DNA of 64,000 nucleotides from NCBI RefSeq assembly GCF_041146795.1, contig NC_135168.1:12123131-12187130 (forward strand), written 5' to 3'. The DNA comes from Maylandia zebra (lineage: Eukaryota; Chordata; Actinopteri; Cichliformes; Cichlidae). The notes below the pieces were generated by a model. It was not told the DNA's origin and ran no database searches. It was given only the letters and a program-made list of their open reading frames with translations. Below, one piece after another: positions 1-11,582 of this stretch. Both the position numbers and the translations under genes were made by a program. Every line of letters begins with the position of its first letter. Position 1 is the first letter of the stretch.

Positions 1-642
1 CACTGTGTGTCACTGTGTCACAGGTGAGTCTGTGTGTCCAGGTTCTATGAGGACAACAGGATATAGTGACTGAGTCCAGCAGCTTAAAGTCTGACTCCAT
101 CCTCCATTTAAATAACTCACAGCAACAACTGAATAGCTTTGCCTTTGTGTAGCTGACACTTCATTTTAATGTCCTTCTATTCTGGTCCATCTGGTCTCAG
201 TTTCTATAAGCACACAGGTTTCATCAGGACTCTATGACCTCAGTGATCTTTGCTGGGCCTTAATGCTCTGAACAAAGCTGCACATCACAAGACTAAATAG
301 AAATGAATCAGTCTTTCATTCTCACTGCTGTTTGACTTCAGCTCTCAATGTCCCACCATAACCCATGGAAAGAATTACTGTCCATCCAGGCTGCTGAACA
401 TGGAGCTGAAGAAGGTGGAGTATTGTGAGGGCTGATGGAGATGATGATGAGGAATCCAGGAGCAGTGGGTGGATGGCAGCATCAGCATGAAGGATCAGTG
501 TGAGAACACATCATCATCCACAAAGGAAACCAGTCTGAGTGTCTGACGCTCTTGTTAGAAAGACGCAGTCCCAGCAGTTAGCTTGTCTGCTAGTTAGCTG
601 AGAGCTAACTCACTTGTACATTGAATACCAAACTGTGTAAAC
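1..642. other. Non-coding stretch, no gene seen
   Basis: I see no open frame, splice-supported exon or repeat that I recognise in this stretch. It lies downstream (in the minus-strand sense) of the NLR remnant at 2.0-2.7 kb and could be its decayed 3' flank, but nothing in the sequence shows that. Confidence 0.4.
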
Positions 643-1100
643 CAGGGGTGTCAAACATATGGCCCGTGGGCCAAATCCAGCCCTTGACATAATTTCATAT
701 GTCAAATATTGATGAATTTTCAGGCTTGCTGATAATCAATGTGAGCACGGCTGAGGTTTTATTCTGATGAGCAAACCATGTGGCCAATCACTTTCAGAGA
801 CAGACTGGGATCATACCATTATGTGAAAGAGGACATGTCCCATAGACAGCAAGGGTAGTGGTAGAGACCAGTACACAGAGAAATGGGAGCTGTACTGAAA
901 TGCAAGCGTGTCAGGAAAGAGTGAAAAGGCAAAATGAGCAGCATCTGGCTGCATTTCAGTGATATTGGAGACCACAAAGCTGAGTGCAACATTTATACAG
1001 GAGATATACAGGAGACGCTGAGAGTAGAACTGATAAAATTAGGAGCTGGCTAAAGTGAGACCCATTTTTATTTCCACCCATTTTCCACTGTGGAGGACAA
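643..1100. mobile_element. Possible hAT (ZBED/GTF2IRD2-type) terminal fragment
   Basis: The segment opens with CAGGGGTGTC followed by a 'gtcaaa...ggcccgtgggcc' stretch, which is how the ends of fish hAT elements of the ZBED/GTF2IRD2 group often read. The hAT end at 62576 opens with the closely similar CAGGGGTCTC. No transposase coding is visible, the right boundary is a guess, and I found no target duplication. Confidence 0.35.
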
Positions 1101-2015
1101 AAGGTTTCAAACTGGTCCAGGTCTTAAACCTCACGTGTTCTTCCTAATAGCAGTAAATGGATAAAAATAAGGCTTTTATGAAAACACTGAATAAAACTTG
1201 CTGCCTTTAAAAAGACTAAATGTACAGTTCAGTATTGAATACTACATAAAATAAACTATATAAAGTGTGTCTGAATGGCAGAGATGCAGAACTATGTGCA
1301 TGTAGCACAGAGCCACGGCTCAGTGTCTGAATGAGTCTCACAGACCTGAATGTGCTGTTGAAGCCATTTATAATTATAACGTAATTCTTTACTCGTTTGA
1401 TCTGCTCCTTACCACAAGCCACCAGACGTAGAAGGTTTTGGACTTTTAACTATATTTTCTGAAGTTTTACAACTTTTCTTACTGTTAAAAACCTCGTTAT
1501 GGCCGTTCATGCTGTACAAAGTAATTAGACGTGTGGTATCTACAGAAATGTCAGAATCTCAGCTAAAAGTTCACAAAACCATCTCAACAACCACCAAACA
1601 GCTGAAACAGCAGGTGAACGGATTACACAAAAAAGATGTAAACACAAATCCCCCTGATTATCTGTTTTTTAAACATGAAGCGTCGTTTTGGACGTTCATT
1701 TACTGCTGGTTCAGTGAATTTTGGTTGGACAGTGATGAAACCTGCAGCCTCAGAATCTGTGAGAAGTCTGCTTTCAGCACGCAACTGCATTGTTGTGTTG
1801 TGTGGATCCACCTCTGCAAACTCATCACTGTTTCACCATCATGTTTCTACTTAGACAACAACAAAGGAAGCAGTTCCCAGGAACTACTTCCTGTCTTGTT
1901 AACATAAGAGTATGTTGCCCTTCAAAACACCTCCACTTCTCCTCTTATTAGAGGACTGCCTTATTATTAATCTGCTAATTCTGTCAGTTGATGAAAGAAA
2001 AATGCTTGATCTCAC
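1101..2015. other. Non-coding stretch, no gene seen
   Basis: The 132-codon frame starting at 1509 has no splice support and no family resemblance that I recognise. The sequence reads as ordinary intergenic DNA between a possible hAT end and the minus-strand NLR remnant. Confidence 0.4.
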
Positions 2016-2729
2016 CTGAGAGTTTCCAGTGTACAGCGTGGACTCTTCAGTCCTTCAGACAGAAGCTTCACGCCTGAATCCTTCAGGTTAATGTTACTCA
2101 GGTCCAGCTGTCTCAGATTAGAGGTCTGAGAGCTGAGATCTGAGGCCAGAGCTTCACAGCTTCTCTCTGACAGGTCACAGTGACTCAGTCTGAAAAATAA
2201 CAGATAAACAATTACAAAAATAAAACACTTATGTTGAAGTGTAATGAGATACTATTATATTTAGCAATATTTCATCTTGTTTTGTCAGGAAACTGAGCAC
2301 TGATGCAGAGCAACATGTGGAGAGAATCAGAGGAGAAGAAGTGAAGAGAGAACAGCAGTAAAACAACACTGAATTGTTCAGTGTGCTTTTGATATCAACA
2401 AAATGTGTCAAACTTCTTTATTTTGTATTTGTTTTAGTAGAATTGATGATTATCACTTAGATAACAACCACAGGCCAGGTCTAAATTGCACTTTGGTGAC
2501 AGTTACACCCAGAAATATTTCAGAAACGTGGACAATTTGTGCTCCATTGTATTCAGTATTGAACAAACTGAGTACCGATGACCACTTAATATTTTTGATA
2601 TTTTATTTGAGTTGTTCCACCTGATCTGTGTTAACTAGAATAAACATTTAAAAGCTAAAGCTATGATCACATATGTACTTACAGAGCTTTGTTGGAGGCT
2701 TTGACCACTGGCAGCAGCCTCAGAAGAGC
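2016..2729 (-). pseudogene. NLR (NLRC3-like) remnant: NACHT-exon tail plus one LRR exon
   Basis: Read on the minus strand, 2683-2729 encodes the last ~16 residues of a fish NLR NACHT exon (ending [10 protein letters not shown]) and is followed by a GTAAGT donor at 2682-2677. The next exon, 2016-2189, is exactly 174 nt, the size of the LRR exons in the intact NLR at 53-59 kb. It has a TTTTTCAG acceptor and a GTGAG donor. Upstream of 2729 the homology stops abruptly, so FISNA, Walker A and Walker B are all missing, and no further LRR or B30.2 exon is seen below 2016. This is a truncated gene remnant rather than a working NLR. It points the opposite way to the intact gene, as expected in a rearranging NLR cluster. 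Confidence 0.8.
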
Positions 2730-3060
2730 CTTTTTAAAGGCTCATGTTCTCACTTAGATCATTTATTTCTACTTACATTTCATTCTGGGAAAAATGGGGA
2801 TTACTTTGAAAATGGGAACTATTTTCCCCAAAAATCAGCCCTGGATTAGTAAATCACTCCAACATGTTCTCAGGCAGAAGAAGCTGTCTTGTTATGAGGG
2901 AGAGAAGAAAAGCAGCTAAAATCAGGTGTAAAAGTAAAGCAGAGGATGAGCTGAATAAAGGACACTCAAGGCTGGCTTGGAAAGGAATGAAGTCCATGGT
3001 GGGGATGCAGAACAAGGAGCAAAGATGAATGTGAGGCTGAATCAGCAGAAGACTTGGACT
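2730..3060. other. Non-coding stretch between NLR remnant and LINE tail
   Basis: No coding sequence is recognised. The NLR homology is cut at about 2730, so this segment replaced or interrupts the rest of the NACHT exon. Confidence 0.4.
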
Positions 3061-3065
3061 CATTT

Positions 3066-4064
3066 CATTCCAGCTTCTTTATTTTTATTGACATTTTAGA
3101 ATCACTATACAATACCATCAACTTCAGCTATCTTTCAGTACATATATTTTTTTCTTTTTTTCTATATTTAAACAACTAAAATATCCATACAATAAGAATG
3201 AAAGAAGAAGAAGAAAAGAAAAAGAAGCAAAACAGGAAACAACAAACAACATAAATAAAAAATACATAAGGAAAAAGAAAAAGGAAAGAAAAATAAATAA
3301 ATAAATATAGGGAGTGTGTTTTTGTTTCCATTAATGTAACTAATTTTTCCTGTAGTCTTCTAGTAGTTAACAAAGTCAAAATCTAATGCAAAAGCAAAAA
3401 CTGGCCTGCGTTTTCTAATGTAGTCCATCCATTTCTTCCATCGTGATACAAACAGGTCCCTCTTGTAGTTCACATCTGCTGTCATTTTCTCCATTCTGTA
3501 AATGTCCAGTGTGATGTTCATCCACGTGTTCATAGTTGGGCTCTCTGAAGAAAGCCATTTGTTTGTGATGGCTTTTTTGCCTGCTGCCAGTAAAATATTA
3601 AACAAGTATTTATCGTTCTTTGTCCATCCTTCTGGCATAAGTCCAAAACGTAGAGTTTTACTTTCCAAAGGTAAATATCTTCCAAATGTCTCTTGTATTG
3701 CTGCATGTATTCCCTTCCAATAAGTTTTAATAACATGACAGTCCCAGAAAATATGATAGTGATTTGCATTTGTATTTCCACAATTTCTCCAGCAAGCGGG
3801 AGGGTTACCTTCATAGTGAGATTTTTGGTGAGGTGTAATAAAATATCTTATCAGGCATTTCCACCCAAATTCCCGCCAGCTCTGTGAGCTGCTACATTTC
3901 CATTGATATGCCCATATTGTTGTCCATTCTTCCTCCTTTATCTCTATTCCTCCCTCCATTTCCCATTTTGTTTTGATATACAAGGTTGAGTGTAATTTCA
4001 TATTTGTTAATCCTTTATAGAGGTCACCTATAATACCTCTATTTTTATTTGAACTGCCCTTTAA
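3066..4064 (-). mobile_element. L1-type LINE, 3' end (ORF2 C-terminus and 3' UTR)
   Basis: The minus-strand frame 4064-3360 matches the C-terminal part of a fish L1 ORF2: a WREFGWK/RYFITPH block, then a zinc-knuckle-like Cys/His cluster (C-x3-C, later H-x4-C in HIFWDC), then PEGWTKNDKYLF and a KKAITNKWL block near the end. Reverse transcriptase and endonuclease domains are absent, so this is a 5'-truncated copy. The AT-rich stretch down to about 3066 is its 3' UTR/tail. The open frame runs upstream into the piggyBac terminus that starts at 4065, so the first 11 codons of the apparent 245-codon frame are transposon sequence, not LINE. I could not recognise L1 coding on the far side of the piggyBac element. 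Confidence 0.8.
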
Positions 4065-5687
4065 CCCTTGTATGGTGTTCGGGTCTGTGAGACCCATTTT
4101 CAGTTTTTTTTAAAAGAAAAATTAAACAATGAATTATTTTTTCAACCTGAAATTCATTGGCTTTGGCTTATTTTCTGTGAAGAACATAAATCTGAACTAA
4201 TTTTCAATGACCTCATACTGTACCTCCCCCCACGCATTTACATTACATACAAGGTGTTCGGGTCCACTGGACCCAGGTCTAATAAAAGTGTTGAAAGTGT
4301 AGGTCCTGTGTTCCCACACTCTGTCTTCCTCCTTTCTGGTGCTGCTGATAGTGTTTTCTTCCCCTCCTGCTCCGCACAAAGTTGCAACATTGTTGAAAAT
4401 TCAACTACCAACACCGTCCGCTCTGACATTCCCACACATTTTACCCTCTTTCTTGAGGGATCCAAATTTCGTTTTCTCATACCCTGTCACACCTGCAAAT
4501 TAGGGGCATAATACTATAAATAAGACTTTGCCAGTGTGGTTCTTTATCACAACTGATCAAGATGGCAAAAGATTATCTGCTGCGAGGGCCATCCAATTGA
4601 TTTTGGAAGAGAGAGGAGCTTCGGATGATGATGTTGACAAAGAGGTTTCAGAATATTTCACATTTCTGAAAATTCAGAGTCTGACAGTGACTTTGAAGAA
4701 GAGGATGAGGTTGAGCACCATTTAGTAACAAAACGAAGACGAGTACCCCATCTGCTGCCAGCTCCAAGACCAGAACAAGCCCACCAGACAGCAAGTGAAG
4801 AAATATGGATGTCAATAACTGGTGACATTGAATGGTCTTCTTGCCCAAGAAATGAGCCACCCTGCAGAGCTGTTACTGTGATAAGCCAGGGCCAACACGG
4901 CTGAAGTTACTCATGTGCAGGACATCAAGTCTTCATTTGAGCTTTTCATCCCAGATTCCATCCAGAAAATTATTCTGGATTGCAGTAATCTAGAAGGAAG
5001 GTGTGTTTTTGGAGAGAGGTGGAAGGAGATGGACCAAATTTATTTAAGAACCCCAAAGGCCTACTTTGGGGTTCTTATCCTTGCAGGAGTTTTCAGGTCC
5101 AAAGGGGAATCCACAGAATCCCTGTGGGATGCAGAAACCGGCAAGAACCTTTCCGTGCATCAATGTCTCTGGAAAACTTCCACAAAATTTCCAGGATTAT
5201 CCGTTTTGATAACCGAGACGACAGACCAGCTCGACGGCAGAGAGACAAGCTAGCTGCCATCAGGACAGTGTGGGATAAGTGTGTGCACCACCTCCCCTGT
5301 TTTACAACCCTGGGCCTAATGTCACCATTGATGAGCTGCTGATCCCATTTAGTTGTAAAACATATTGCTTCACGTGTAAATGTGTTGTGTCTTTCCACTC
5401 ACTCCACTTGATTATAACTGATTTATTTTTTTATAACATTTTATAAAAAAATAAAAAAAAACGAGAAGCACATTAATTCATAAATGTGATCTAACAAAGG
5501 TAAAGGGAAAAAATAACCATGTTTGCTGTTCATATGGCTTGTAATTGGGATGAAGTAAACATCTGTTGAGTAATTTAACATAAAATTGTTTGATAGTGTT
5601 GATTTGGAAAGCCAAAACTCTAGCGGGTCCAGCAGACCCATGAACACTGGCTGAGTAACAAAAATATGAACACCACACAAGGGTTAA
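4061..5687 (+). mobile_element. Internally deleted piggyBac element with TTAA target duplication
   Basis: TTAA at 4061-4064 and 5684-5687 flank a 1619-bp element (4065-5683). Its ends are inverted repeats: CCCTTGTATGGTGTTC on the left and, reverse-complemented, CCCTTGTGTGGTGTTC on the right. TTAA duplication with CCC-starting ends is the piggyBac signature. The interior keeps the N-terminal part of a PGBD4-like transposase in several frames and then stops. A second GTGTTCGGGTCCA-like motif lies inside the left end near 4255. The element is non-autonomous. Confidence 0.88.
4563..5351 (+). pseudogene. piggyBac (PGBD4-like) transposase, N-terminal fragment, frameshifted
   Basis: From 4563 the reading RLSAARAIQLILEERGASDD is the usual start of PGBD4-like proteins. 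It is followed by an acidic Ser/Asp/Glu stretch (from 4671, one frame over), a basic patch, then from about 4904 the start of the DDE_Tnp_1_7 domain. A further frameshift near 5140 leads to SLENFHKISRIIRFD and DKLAAIRTVWDKC, and the homology ends at about 5351 just after NVTIDELLIPF, which contains the first catalytic Asp. The remaining catalytic residues and the C-terminal Cys-rich region are deleted. Several frameshifts make this a dead copy. Confidence 0.8.
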
Positions 5688-6068
5688 ATGAACACTTAAA
5701 GGCTGATTTACAGAGCTTTTAGTTGTTGTAAATATTGTAAGACATGATTTGTTTTTGAAATTTGTGTAATGTGCCTCAATGTTATTGATATTATTATTAT
5801 TATTATTGATTGCTTATATTTGAACAATTGTGAAACCTCACTGTGGATGTAAGAGTGAAATTATGTGGATATCTTGAATCCACTTTATTGTGTAATATTT
5901 TATGTGAGTATTTGACGGAAGACGAGCAACATCTGTTGTGGAAGCTAACGGGGTTCCTTTAGAATAAACAAACATAGGATTTATTATCACTGAATAATTC
6001 TGTATAAATCTATACAAATTATAGAAATATGTAATAGGAAACAACAAAATAATCTAAATTATAAAATA

Positions 6069-6140
<72 letters not shown>

Positions 6141-6356
6141 ATGATTTTAGTGTTTGAACAGTCATGAATTATCTTTAACAGCAGGTTGGATGTAATGTGT
6201 TAGAACTACCAGCAGGTGGGGATAAGAGACCTTTAAGGTGTTTGGTGCCACGCTCCACCTTCAGGTTTAAAACTAGTGTTAATGGAGTTTGAAGGTTGAG
6301 TTTGTTCCACGACTGCATTTCACTCACTGCCTCTGTTTGTATCTCTGTCACTGCAG
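5688..6356. other. AT-rich flank with a long TG microsatellite
   Basis: No gene is seen. The stretch contains a short ATT run near 5790 and the TG microsatellite at 6070-6139, and ends in the acceptor site of the first zinc-finger exon. Confidence 0.5.
6070..6139. repeat. (TG)n microsatellite
   Basis: An uninterrupted TG dinucleotide run of about 35 units, a typical fish microsatellite. Confidence 0.97.
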
Positions 6357-7971
6357 GACCAACATGGAGCCAGAAGTCAGCGCTCTCAGGAGGCCGACAA
6401 ACCTCACAGAAGAAAGGGAGAGAAAAAACACACCTGTGACGAGTGTGGGAAGGGTTTTACTGTGAGGGCTTCACTAAAACGGCATCAGGTCATCCACACT
6501 GGAGAGAGACCGTTCAGCTGTGACTTGTGTGGAAAGTCTTTTTCCAGGAAGGGTTCCCTAAAAACACACCAACTCGTCCACAGTGGAGTTAAAGCGTACA
6601 GCTGTGATCAGTGTGGCAGAGCTTTTACTCACAGTAGCAACTTACAGAAGCACCTAGTTACCCACTCTGGAATTAAGCCATACAGCTGTGACATCTGTGG
6701 AAAAACTTTCAGCCAGAGTGGGAACCGAAATACACACCTACGCATTCACACCAGACATGATGTGTACTGCTGTGAACAGTGTGGCAAATACTTTACAACA
6801 GACGCACAGTTACAACAACACACATTTACCCACACTGAGGAGAGACCTTATCAATGTGACCTGTGTGAGAAGACTTTTAAAGCTCCACATGACCTGAGAC
6901 GACACCAACAGATCCACACCAGAAAGAGACTCTACAAGTGCAGCTACTGTGAGGTATGTATTTATATTGTTATCTTGTCATTTTAGCCTGACTGTTTGGA
7001 ACAACTCTGCTCATTAAACTGTGTTAGCATGTTAGCAATTCTACTGCATGGAAAAGCAGCTCTGAGTGATTATTCAGATTTTCCTTTCAGTTATGATTTT
7101 AGTATTACTGTAGTATTATGGTGGTAGTATTGTAGTTATTGCAGCCCAGTAAACTGAGTGTGTTAACTGAAACAGTCAAATGTAGTTGGACGTCTGCAGA
7201 GATTCTCTTTATTTCAGGCGACGTTCAGGATACAAATGTTGAAGGACTAACTTACACTGTCTTTGTGTCTTTGTTTAGAAGCAGAGCGACACAGATGGAT
7301 CCAGTTCTCAACCCTGTCATCACTGTGGTGGTGGGAAAGACTTTCATTGTGACCTCTGTGGAAAAACTTTCAGTCGGCAAAAGACCCTAAAAGTACATCA
7401 ACGTAGACACACTGGAGACAAACTGAAATACTGCAAAGAATGTGGGAGAAGCTTCACCACACCAAGTGAGTTAAAACGACATGAACTGATTCACAGTGGG
7501 GTTAAAAAGCACCTCTGTGATCAGTGTGGGTCATCCTTCACCACTGCAGGTCAGCTTAAATCACACAAACGAGTCCACACAGGAGAGAAACCACACAAGT
7601 GCAGACACTGTGAGAGAAGCTTCTCACAGTCAGGTCATCGTAACATTCATGAACGTGCACACATGGAAGGAAACTACAGCTGTGACCAGTGTGACAAGAG
7701 CTTCAGGAATCTCAGTTCATACTCTGCACACAAACGATCCCACGTTACTAATAAACTGTTTCACTGTTACCAATGTGCCCAAACATTCACCTCATTGTCT
7801 GCTCTGTGCAAACATCAGCGCGATCACTCAGGGCTGAAATCACTCCCATCACTGGATCACAGTGAATCTGAAGACACAGAAAGATCCTCTGGTTTCTGTG
7901 TCAGACTCAAAAAGCTTGAGATCAGGCTCCACAGAGTTCAGATAGAATCATTTAAACTTGTGTTGAACTGA
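6357..7971 (+). CDS. C2H2 zinc-finger protein, two visible 3' exons (12 fingers)
   Basis: Likely a nuclear DNA-binding transcription factor of the vertebrate poly-zinc-finger class. Exon 6357-6953 follows the acceptor CTGTCACTGCAG, opens in frame with DQHGARSQ, and encodes six C2H2 fingers (C-x2-C-x12-H-x3-H) with TGERP-like linkers. It ends after TGT GAG at a GTATGT donor, leaving a seventh finger cut after its two cysteines. Exon 7279-7971 follows a TTGTTTAG acceptor in the same phase and encodes a degenerate Cys/His stretch and six more fingers. A non-finger tail of about 40 residues then runs to TGA at 7969-7971. Both exons are open throughout. No start codon exon, KRAB, SCAN or BTB domain is visible in the window, so the 5' end is missing or lies upstream beyond the LINE. 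The only ATG near the exon start (6364) is out of frame. The gene is probably real; its exact identity is unknown. Confidence 0.82.
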
Positions 7972-10607
7972 ACTGGTTGCTGGGATGAACTTCTACATAA
8001 TACAGATCTACATGGGATCTTCTTTTCTGTTTTTTACTGAGTCAGTTTTGTCCTTTTTTCTCTGTCCTGGTTTTGCTCGTCTGTAAATGATTGAAACTCA
8101 GTCAAATAGTTCATTGTTCTCCAGCAAAACGTTTTGGAAACTCATGTTTAACCTTTAAAACTCTGACATGTTTTAGCACACAAGGCTTCATCGGGGAGTT
8201 CACTCATGATTGGACCATGAGAACAAAGGTTTGTAGTTCTTTCAAAGAGAGTCTTGGAGATGTTTGATGTTTCTGTTTTTCTGAAACCACCTGAAAGAAA
8301 AACTATTTTTCTTGCTTTATGTAGTGTGGAAGTTTTTAATGTTTCTTCATCTGTGATGTTCTTGAATGTGTTCACGTGAAGATGGTACAAATAAACTGTC
8401 CTTTCAGCTTTAGCTCCTAATTTATTCATTATTTATGGATGTAGCACAGCAGCCGTCTCTTGATTAACACATGGAGGGCTCGGGATCTGATGGTGTCGTC
8501 TCCCTAATTTGCCCACTCAGTAAATCTCACTCATGGCCAAGAAATTGAAATAAACCTTGTTTCCCTGCTGGATAGTGATCCACTGTAACTCTGCTCCTCC
8601 TTCCTGTTTAGGATTTCTGTGGCTGAAGTAAAATTCCCTCCATCCATCACTTATCCCAGCTAACCCAAAGTGAAATAAAGTTTTGCTGGTCTTAAAAAAG
8701 CATTACAATAATGGGCATTACCAATGCAAACTGAATGATACAGAAGATGAAAGAAGAGACTTTGATCAGTTAATAAAGCTCATGATCTGGATTCATTGTG
8801 GCTGCTACACAGATACTTCTGGGTCACTTCTCTCAGTTAGGAACCTTCCTCACCAAACTGACTGTTGGACCACACCCCTGGTTTCATGAGAAATTGTTTC
8901 AGCCATGATTTCTCTTCCTGTATTTCAGAGTAAAGACTGAAGTGACAAATGGAAGCATGTTTAAAAACACAATGTGAGAGAGACGTTGAGGTCCTTAGAA
9001 GTTACCCTGGGTTTTTCTGTCACCCTGCTAGATGTTACACACCTTGTTATTGGACTGATTTCTACTGCTGGACTACTCCTGCGGAGAGTAACAATACTCT
9101 TACTAATTAGCTCCCTTTCACAGCTTTGGGGATATTTATTTTTGTGTTTGCAGCGCTGTGAGCCAGAACAGCGAGAGAAAAATCTGCAACAGCGACGAGC
9201 CGAATGCTTACGTGAATCGCAGCAGCTGCACATGTGCTACGCTGAATTAGAGGATATCTTTGCTCTGGATTTCTATTTCTACTTTTTCATTTCTATATGA
9301 TTCTTCTTGCATCTAAACAAAGATGATTCAATTTGCTAAATGTTGATGGCTCTTCGTGCTCAGGTGTAAATGAGACGTAATATTTGCTCTTGGTTTGGTT
9401 CTCCTGTACAGAACCTTGCAGTACAACAGAAACCTAAAAACATTATTTGTAGTTGTTATTCTTAGTTGTTCTGCTGCCTAAATACCACAGGGTCTGATTA
9501 TGAAGTTATTGAGCTGCACATACGTTACGACCTGCTTAAGTTCGAGGTCACAGCGTCTGTAGAGCAGCTGGAACATAATGAAGTCTACAAGGTTAAAGTT
9601 TTCTCTTCAGTTATTGTTCTTTCTGCTGCTTGGTTTGATGGATCTGAGAGCTTTTGTTTTTATTATTGTTATTATAATTATCATTAATATTTTACTCTCT
9701 AGAAGCTTTAAAATAGTGTTTGTGTTTGAAAAAATTGATTTAAGAATTGAACAGAAACATCTGTCCTTCTGAAAATCGCCCAAAGGCACGGAGACAAAGT
9801 CAAAGGATGCAACCTGTAACTTTCTCTTCCTTCATGTCAGGACCATCATCCATGATTTATATAAAATGCATATAGCAACAGTAGCACTTTAGTTTGGACT
9901 TTATGATTTCTGTAACTGGAAAATATTATTTTGTTTAAAGAAAGAAGTGACCGCATAGTTGCAACATCAAAGGGAAATATTAATTAATTAGCATCAAGTA
10001 TATTTGTTGCTTAAGCGTTTGCACTATAACTTAAGTAGGATTATAACTTTTAAGGAAGGAAAGATTTCAGATATTTAATTCACTGCTTCAGTTATTTTAT
10101 ATGAAATTAAAACATTTACGTTGGTCAAATATGATGCTCTAAATCAAATAAAAGTTTGAAAATAAATGATGTATTTTTAAATGCTGCAACAAATGTTCAC
10201 AAAAAGTAACTATAATTAAAACCAGTTAAACAAAATCAAATGTTTGAATCATGCTTAACCAAATGCCAGGCTGGAGAGCTGAACCTAAAGTATACGTAGA
10301 AAGATTTCAACATCTGAGCAGTTTTTAATGTTTTTATCACATATAAATGTCACAGCAGTGGGTCCTGGCCCAATGCTTTGTGTTTTTGGTTTTCTTTGAC
10401 TCTTGTTTTTCTTGGTTTTTGTTCTTCTTATTTATCAGGCTCTCAGTAATCTTAGTTCTCCCTCCCTCAGTGTTCATTTCAGCCTGTGTTTAGTTTCTGT
10501 TCCCGTGTCCCACGTTTCATCGTTTCATGTCGAGTCAGCCCTGTCTCTCTGTTTCCTGTGTCTCCCCAGTCAGCCCCGCCTCCCTCGGGCACTCATGTGT
10601 GATACAG
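7972..10607. other. Non-coding stretch, no gene seen
   Basis: This is the 3' flank of the zinc-finger gene and intergenic DNA. Short open frames such as 8974-9300 have no splice signals or recognisable domain. The stretch near 10400-10600, rich in 'cctgtttcctgtgtctcccc' words, resembles dispersed fish repeats, but I cannot name one. Confidence 0.4.
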
Positions 10608-10814
10608 AGTAATAAACTTAAATACTTATTTTCCATCCTGATTTATGAATAAATTCTTTACAAATCCTACCATGTGAATTCATGGATTTTTTTTTCACAT
10701 TCTGTCTCTCACAGTTGAAGTGTACCTCTGGTGCAAATTACTGACCTCTGTCATCATTTTAAGTGGGGGAACTTGCACAATCGGTGGCTGACTAAATACT
10801 TTTTTGCCCCACTG
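10608..10814 (-). mobile_element. Tc1/mariner-type terminal fragment
   Basis: Read on the minus strand the segment begins CAGTGGGGCAAAAAAGTATT and continues with a terminal sequence common to a Tc1/mariner-like family of teleosts. It ends against a TA dinucleotide (10815-10816), the expected mariner target. Only one end, about 200 bp, is present, with no transposase and no second terminus. The end coincides exactly with the left edge of duplicated block copy A. Confidence 0.65.
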
Positions 10815-10895
10815 TACAGCTGATTATGATGCATGTTTTACTGTTGCTATGTTCACATCATCTGCTTGGCTTTATTACTGAAAGCCTGGAGATCC

Positions 10896-11265
10896 TCTGA
10901 CGTGTGCATGGCTGATGTGAAGTATGATTAGTCCTACATGACATCAACAACAGAGGCAATGAAAGCTTTGTTGTTAACAGGTTGTAGGTAAAGTCAAATG
11001 TCTACTTCTACACTTGTGTTGGGTAAAGTTCTTCTCACTGCAGCAGATTTATATCTGTGCTTTCACAGGGCGTGATGTGGAGCTCAGCGCTGAGGTGCAG
11101 GTCTCCTTGGAGACGGCATCCTGGCTGAAAATATTATCATGCTTCCAAAACATTTCAGCTTTTATTTTGAAAGAAACAAGACTTGAAAACGAATCCCCTT
11201 CTTCCTCTTTGTCTTTGTTCTTCAGAGGAGTGTCACCTGGACAAACTCAGGGCTGTTCTAGAGCC
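10896..11265 (+). pseudogene. Lipocalin (ptgds-like) remnant 1, copy A
   Basis: The remnant aligns by eye with the more complete lipocalin exons downstream. An exon-4-like stretch reads VKYD followed by a TAG stop (10929-10931) where the family has DEY. Near its end a second TAG replaces the usual LYG. An exon-5-like stretch from 11069, after a TTTCACAG acceptor, reads LSAEVQ as in the other copies, and an exon-6-like GAGGAGTGTCACCTG lies near 11225. Exons 1-3 are not recognisable. It is a dead duplicate. Confidence 0.65.
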
Positions 11266-11582
11266 TTTCTTATTATTTGACTCCATAGAAATAAAACTGA
11301 ATGGAATCAAACAAAAACTCCCAAACAGCTAAAACACTTTGCTTTATTCTCTTTTTTAACAAATACGTTGAAGTCCATCCACAACAACACAGCTGAGATC
11401 TCCTTTGTAATCAAGTGTTTACATCCTTTGTACAGATCTGCATACAAAACAATCATTTACGTCCCACAGAAGTCTAGTTACACGTAACTATACAAGAACT
11501 GGTGAATGACAGAAACATGAGACACATGATCACAGGTGATAACAAAAAGAGAAAGAATTCATGTGTTAGTGATGTTTTTCAG

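Noticed and set aside
1509..1907. 132-codon plus-strand frame
   Set aside because: No splice signals, family resemblance or neighbouring exons; it is compatible with a chance open frame.
4068..4511. 147-codon plus-strand frame
   Set aside because: It lies across the piggyBac terminal repeat and includes its inverted end; it is explained by the transposon.
8974..9300. 108-codon frame with a hydrophobic start, possibly a membrane protein
   Set aside because: It ends in a phenylalanine/tyrosine-rich AT stretch, has no supporting exon structure and overlaps a similar minus-strand frame.
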